From positions 1 to 48,495 of the forward strand of contig CANFWR010000002.1 in assembly GCA_947450865.1 (NCBI GenBank): 48,495 bases of DNA. Reading direction: 5' to 3'. Positions 44,420-48,495 of the stretch are shown here, in pieces. The first letter of the stretch is position 1; the number at the start of each line of letters is the position of its first letter. A model generated the notes under the pieces. The model was not told the DNA's origin. It made no database searches and saw only the letters and a program-made list of their open reading frames with translations. A program made the position numbers and the translations under genes. Source of the stretch: Cytophagaceae bacterium. Its GTDB lineage: Bacteria > Bacteroidota > Bacteroidia > Cytophagales > Spirosomataceae.

Positions 44420-45303
44420 TGGAAAATATTCAAAACTGCCCGGTCTGCGGATCTCCTGATTCCACTTTGAAATTCAAGGCGAAAGATTATACGGTATCGA
44501 ACGAACTGTTCCACATCGTGACGTGTAATTCATGTCAGTTGATCTACACAAATCCACGACCGGCGGCAAATGAAGCGGGGCCCTATTATCACGCGAGTGC
44601 GTACATTTCCCATAGCGATACGAATGAGGGAATTGTAAACAAGCTGTACCACGCCGTACGCAAGTTCACCTTGCAGTCGAAAACGAATTGGATTGAGCCA
44701 GAAAAAAAAGGAAACAAAGAATTACTAGATATCGGCTGTGGAAACGGCCACTTCTTAGCGGCAGCGAAAGAAAAAGGTTGGAATATAAATGGTGTAGAAT
44801 TAGACCCAGAAACGGCCGCTAGAGCCGCGAAGTTAACAGGCCTAACCATTGCGCCATCTTTGAAAGAAATCGGCTCAGAAAAGAAATTTCAGGTAATTAC
44901 ACTTTGGCATGTATTAGAACATGTCTACGAACTAGACGAATACTTTCAGTTCTTCAAAAGCCGTTTAGCGCAAGACGGAAAATTGCTTTTAGCCTTGCCT
45001 AATCCCGCTTCCTTCGATGCGAATTATTTCGAGGAATATTGGGCGGCTTATGATGTTCCACGACACATCTACCACTTCACGCCAGCGACCATTACGGCAT
45101 TAGCCGCGAAATACGGGTTTAAGTTAAAAAAGAGTCGCGGACTTATCTTTGATAGCTTTTACATTTCTTTGTTAAGTAACGAATACAAAACAGGAAATAA
45201 ACGCTTGCTTCATTCGTTCTGTATTGGTTTACTTTCAAACCTGCGAGCGATGCTAGGAAAACCCAATTATTCAAGTAATTTATATATCTTTGAAAATGCG
45301 TAA
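44419..45303 (+). CDS. SAM-dependent methyltransferase with N-terminal zinc ribbon
   Basis: In this 294-residue protein, C7-P-V-C10 and C36-N-S-C39 form a zinc-ribbon-like knuckle. It is followed by a class I methyltransferase domain with LLDIGCGNGHFLA (102-114) and the post-motif WHVLEHVYELDEYF, as in the Methyltransf_23 group. The substrate is unknown; related proteins act on sugars, lipids or quinone-like molecules. The C-terminal third (about 220-294) includes a hydrophobic stretch. It overlaps mnmG by one base and the next gene's ATG by eight, so it is part of the same operon. Confidence 0.82.
   Translation: MENIQNCPVCGSPDSTLKFKAKDYTVSNELFHIVTCNSCQLIYTNPRPAANEAGPYYHASAYISHSDTNEGIVNKLYHAVRKFTLQSKTNWIEPEKKGNKELLDIGCGNGHFLAAAKEKGWNINGVELDPETAARAAKLTGLTIAPSLKEIGSEKKFQVITLWHVLEHVYELDEYFQFFKSRLAQDGKLLLALPNPASFDANYFEEYWAAYDVPRHIYHFTPATITALAAKYGFKLKKSRGLIFDSFYISLLSNEYKTGNKRLLHSFCIGLLSNLRAMLGKPNYSSNLYIFENA
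45285..45292 (+). promoter_or_regulatory. -7 box TATCTTTG inside the methyltransferase 3' end
   Basis: This is an exact TAnnTTTG match ending three bases before the ATG at 45296. If active, it would produce a leaderless transcript for the lipoprotein gene in addition to the operon mRNA. No -33 TTTG is seen at the usual distance. Confidence 0.4.
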
Positions 45304-46927
45304 GTACTTGAAATTCAGTCTTTTAATTGCATTCCTTGGCCTTGGAATCAGCTTGGTATTTCTACAAAGTTGTGCCCAAATGGCATCGCCTCCGGGTGGT
45401 AAAAAGGATACCCTAGCGCCCGTCGTAATTACCTCTATTCCGCTTAACAAAAGCAAGAATTTTAAAGGCAAAAAGATTGAATTAAATTTCAACGAATACG
45501 TCACCGTTAAGGGCTTGAATCAAGAATTATTGATCACCCCTTCGATTAGTAATTACGAACCTCGTATCCGCCCTACCGGATTAACGCTCGTTCTCGATAG
45601 TGCACTGAAAGACAATACAACCTACACCTTTAATTTTAGGAACGCTATCGAAGATGTCGCGGAACGCAATAAAGGCAAGAATATAAAATTGGTTTTTAGT
45701 ACATCTAATACGATTGATTCCCTAAAAATTGTGGGTCGCGTAAAGCATTTGTTGACAAATAAAAAGGCAGATAACATCACCGTGGGGCTATATCCCTACA
45801 CTGACAGTTTATCTATCGACAAAGCCAAGCCCTATTATTTCGTTCGAACAGATACATCTGGCACCTATGCTCTAGAGAATTTAGCGGCTGGTAAATACTA
45901 TATGGCGGCGTTTGAAGATGCGAATAATAACCTGATTTATAACTCCGCAAAAGAGTCTGTTGATTTCATCTCTGAGCCTTTTATCGATCTGCGTAAAAAT
46001 GAGACGCGTGATTTCAAAATCGCTCTCCAAAACCAGGATCCGCTGAAATTAAGCAAAACAACATCAACGGCAAAGACAATTCTATATGAATTCTCTCGTG
46101 GAATTAAAGCAGCAGATTTGCGCTTTTCGTCTAGTGAAAAACCGCTATACCAAATCGAAAATGATCGAAACCTTCGCATCTATGCTAGTAGCTTAAACAA
46201 AGCGGATACCCTGAGAATAGAGGCCGAATTACAGGATTCAGTGGGACGCACAAGCCAACTAAATCTGAAGGCAAAATTCAGGGAATTAGCCAAGAAAGAA
46301 AAGTCAACGTATGTGGCGCTAGGCTTTGATATATTCCCTAAAGTGGGTGCCCAAATCGTTCCTACAGATTCTATTCTCATCATTTTCCCAAAACCCGTCT
46401 TACAATGGGTATCTAAGAAGGTACACATTTTGACTGAAAACGAGGATGATTTAACGTTCCCAGACGAGGCCTTTTCTTGGAACAAATTCCAGAATGTGTT
46501 AACCATTAAATCAGCCTTCTTACCCAAGCTAGAAAAATTCACCCTTTCTCTAGATAAAATCGCATTCGTAGGCCCTGAGGCTGATTCTACGAACGAATAC
46601 AAGCAAGTCATTAAACGACTAGACCCAGAAGAAACCGGGGTAATTGAAGGGGGTATTCGCAAGCCTGGACACTATATCTACCAATTATTGAAGGGTGAAA
46701 AGCTGGAAAAAGCCTACGAGCAAAAATCTACAGGACCCTGTTCTTTCCAAAACGTGGAACCCGGAATCTACACCTTGCGCGCAATCGTCGATACGAATGC
46801 GAATGGACAATGGGATATTGGTGATTACAAGACGAAAACTAAGTCTGAGCCCATCTACTATTTTGATACTAAGATCAAATTAAAGGCAAACTTCCAGTTA
46901 AGTGACTTGTGGATAAATACCCCTTAG
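45296..46927 (+). CDS. Ig-like domain lipoprotein (Big_5 type)
   Basis: The ATG at 45296 is preferred to a TTG six bases upstream. It gives 543 residues with a lipoprotein signal peptide ending in the lipobox LQSC (C26), so it is probably anchored in the envelope. Then comes a bacterial Ig-like domain (about 40-135; SPLNKS-FKGKKIELNFNEYV, TYTFNF-AIED), a SusE/carboxypeptidase-regulatory-like middle (ADNITVGLYPYTDS, GTYALENLAAGKYYMAAFEDANNN) and a last beta-domain (GPCSFQNVEPGIYTLRAIVDTNANG). The family is conserved in Bacteroidota without a known function. It is the last gene before oriC. Confidence 0.82.
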   Translation: MRKYLKFSLLIAFLGLGISLVFLQSCAQMASPPGGKKDTLAPVVITSIPLNKSKNFKGKKIELNFNEYVTVKGLNQELLITPSISNYEPRIRPTGLTLVLDSALKDNTTYTFNFRNAIEDVAERNKGKNIKLVFSTSNTIDSLKIVGRVKHLLTNKKADNITVGLYPYTDSLSIDKAKPYYFVRTDTSGTYALENLAAGKYYMAAFEDANNNLIYNSAKESVDFISEPFIDLRKNETRDFKIALQNQDPLKLSKTTSTAKTILYEFSRGIKAADLRFSSSEKPLYQIENDRNLRIYASSLNKADTLRIEAELQDSVGRTSQLNLKAKFRELAKKEKSTYVALGFDIFPKVGAQIVPTDSILIIFPKPVLQWVSKKVHILTENEDDLTFPDEAFSWNKFQNVLTIKSAFLPKLEKFTLSLDKIAFVGPEADSTNEYKQVIKRLDPEETGVIEGGIRKPGHYIYQLLKGEKLEKAYEQKSTGPCSFQNVEPGIYTLRAIVDTNANGQWDIGDYKTKTKSEPIYYFDTKIKLKANFQLSDLWINTP

Positions 46928-47340
46928 CACTGTGGATAAGTGGTGTATAACTCGCCTTTTTATCCACAATCAGTGTGCATAAATGTGCATAACTTTTTAG
47001 CCGACACGTTCACTGTGGATAAACTCAGACTTATCCACAAGTTGTTAGCTAGTTATCCACACAGGCACAATGGGTTTTATATTTACAAAACTTGCTCATA
47101 TAAAGCACTTACAAACACGAATTCGACTTATCCACTTATCCACAGAGAACAACAAGAAGAAACAAAAAAGAGATTTAAAATTCTTTTTCTTTTTTTAATT
47201 TATGTGTGTGGATAAGTTTTTAGGCTGAAAAAGAGGATTTGATGCTTTTTTGATATTTTAGGTATAAAAAATATTTATATCAGATAAAAAAAGATTAAAT
47301 CACCTGTTCACTTGTGGATAACTTGTGGATAAGTAATTTA
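46928..47340. other. Chromosomal replication origin (oriC)
   Basis: Nine exact DnaA boxes (TTATCCACA or its complement) lie at 46931, 46960, 47014, 47031, 47053, 47136, 47207, 47313 and 47324 (first bases). Two TTATGCACA variants lie at 46974 and 46984, and one TTATCCACT at 47128. An AT-rich stretch lies at 47240-47300. No gene fits here: the 91-residue frame at 46940-47215 is only box sequence. Neighbouring mnmG and three parS sites support the call. Confidence 0.93.
47240..47300. other. AT-rich stretch, probable DNA unwinding element
   Basis: The segment is almost entirely A/T, including TTTTTTGATATTTTAG and ATAAAAAATATTTATAT. It is flanked by DnaA boxes at 47207 on the left and 47313/47324 on the right. 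Confidence 0.65.
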
Positions 47341-47404
47341 GGTGCAAAAAGAACTATATTTAATACTATTTGGCTAAATTGCTGCCTCTAAACCCTTCAT
47401 ACTA

Positions 47405-48495
47405 ATGGTTCATCAACAATTCACCCGTGTCTTCGATTTACTAATCGCGTATCAAAATTTTCAAAAAGCGGATCTCTTTAACTTAAAGAGGGACGGAGAG
47501 TGGAAAAACTATTCTACTTCAGATACCTTAGAAACGATTCAAACGTTGGCTTTGGGTCTTTTAGCCCTAAAAGTGAAACCAGGTGACAAAATTGCAATCA
47601 TCTCAGGAAATCGTCCGGCTTGGAATTTTGTGGATTTTGCGGTGCAAATCATTGGCGGTGTAACCGTTCCCATGTATCCTACGATTACCATTGAAGATTA
47701 TGACTACATTTTTAGAGATGCAGAAGTGAAATACATCTTCTGTGAAAACGAGGAATTGTATTTAAAAGCCAAGGAAGCCTCTAAGGGAAATAAGTTGATT
47801 AAGGGCATTTACACCTTTGATCCAGTAGCGGATGTCGAAATGTGGACGGCGGTGAAGGATTTAGGAGAAGGAAAAGATGCCGCTGTTTTGCAACCTTTAA
47901 TGGATGCGGTGAAACCAAGTCATTTATTGACGTTAATTTATACTTCAGGTACCACAGGGCGACCTAAAGGTGTGATGTTAACACACCATAACATTGTCAG
48001 CAATGTGAAGTCCTTAGTGCGCGGAAATTTCTTTGATTTATTGCCTGGTGATCGTGCCTTGAGCTTCTTGCCACTTTGCCACATTTATGAACGCACAGAC
48101 ATTTACATGTACATGTATTATGGCGTTTCGGTCTATTATGCGGAGAGTATGGAGACGATTGCGGACAATATCCGCGAGGTGAAACCGGCGATGTTTGCTT
48201 CTGTGCCGCGTTTATTAGAGAAAGTATATGATAAGATTTTGGCCAAAGGAAATGAGCTCACCGGCATCAAACGGACTCTCTTCTTTGGGGCATTGGAATT
48301 TGGATTGAAATACGATCCAATGGAGAAGTTAGGATTAATCGATTCGTTAAAATTAGCGTTCTATCGAAAAGTGATTTTCAGCAAATGGCGTGAAGCATTA
48401 GGCGGAAATGTGCGTTTGATCGCTTCAGGATCCGCGGCATTACAACCTCGTTTATCCCGCGTTTTCTGGGCAGCCGGAATTCCTGTTTCTGAGGG
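47405..48495 (+). CDS. AMP-forming long-chain acyl-CoA synthetase, 5' part
   Basis: The frame starts at ATG 47405 (MVHQQFTRVFDLLIAYQ) and is still open at the window edge, giving 363 residues so far of an expected ~590. It has the adenylate-forming signatures YTSGTTGRPKGVMLTH (P-loop T180-G189) and LPLCHIYERT, plus IISGNRPAWNF and the FAD-independent ligase layout of FadD/long-chain acyl-CoA synthetases. It activates fatty acids to acyl-CoA through an acyl-AMP. It is the first gene on the right side of oriC, 73 bp past the last DnaA box, read away from the origin. Confidence 0.93.
   Translation, partial: MVHQQFTRVFDLLIAYQNFQKADLFNLKRDGEWKNYSTSDTLETIQTLALGLLALKVKPGDKIAIISGNRPAWNFVDFAVQIIGGVTVPMYPTITIEDYDYIFRDAEVKYIFCENEELYLKAKEASKGNKLIKGIYTFDPVADVEMWTAVKDLGEGKDAAVLQPLMDAVKPSHLLTLIYTSGTTGRPKGVMLTHHNIVSNVKSLVRGNFFDLLPGDRALSFLPLCHIYERTDIYMYMYYGVSVYYAESMETIADNIREVKPAMFASVPRLLEKVYDKILAKGNELTGIKRTLFFGALEFGLKYDPMEKLGLIDSLKLAFYRKVIFSKWREALGGNVRLIASGSAALQPRLSRVFWAAGIPVSE

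Noticed and set aside
46940-47215. 91-residue frame inside oriC
   Set aside because: Its sequence consists of DnaA boxes and AT-rich DNA, and it has no recognisable fold.

Overview
The window looks like a piece of a Bacteroidota chromosome, most likely order Cytophagales. The evidence is a PorP/SprF protein beside a giant type IX secretion (T9SS) type B cargo, SprB-like repeats, TAnnTTTG-type promoter boxes, an absence of obvious Shine-Dalgarno sequences, and Bacteroidota-style YbeY and MnmG neighbourhoods. A freshwater Spirosomataceae genus such as Aquirufa is a guess I cannot test here. The right end holds a strong candidate chromosomal origin: nine exact TTATCCACA DnaA boxes and an AT-rich stretch at 46.93-47.33 kb. 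Three parS-like sites lie 4-6 kb to its left.

Layout. 0-2.7 kb: the 3' end of a haem-binding-domain gene, a zinc alcohol dehydrogenase and an antitoxin/PIN-toxin pair, separated by an unusual family of intergenic repeats. 2.7-31 kb: a minus-strand block transcribed from right to left. It has two paralogous membrane-anchored AraC-type regulators, then a 7,784-residue surface protein, a PorP/SprF protein and an OmpA-like protein joined by TAATG overlaps, then a small orphan gene with its own promoter and a terminator. 31-33.5 kb: a thioredoxin-like lipoprotein-style or periplasmic protein and a DUF4160/DUF2442 pair, again framed by the repeat family. 33.5-37.2 kb: a GH3-family protein, a TPR protein and a DEAD-box helicase. 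37.2-40.2 kb: a CLC family transporter resembling fluoride/proton antiporters, an M14 peptidase and a NeuD-like acyltransferase. 40.2-47.4 kb: exonuclease, lipB, yraN, ybeY, mnmG, a methyltransferase and an Ig-like lipoprotein, ending at oriC. 47.4 kb to the end: the start of an AMP-forming acyl-CoA ligase.

How the parts may work together. The giant protein is probably exported by T9SS and held at the surface, with its PorP/SprF partner and a peptidoglycan-binding OmpA protein supplied from the same transcript. The two AraC-type membrane regulators directly upstream are good candidates for its control. A shared 15-bp box occurs twice between the regulators and once, in a close variant, upstream of the giant gene.

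The least explained signal is the composite intergenic repeat. It has arrays of GACTAA heptamers alternating with tiny triloop hairpins whose stems vary while remaining paired. The arrays run from gene stop codons towards a conserved linker and a TATTGACA/TGTCAATA hairpin. Five copies of the linker-hairpin and four arrays are present, all placed 3' of a gene in sense orientation.
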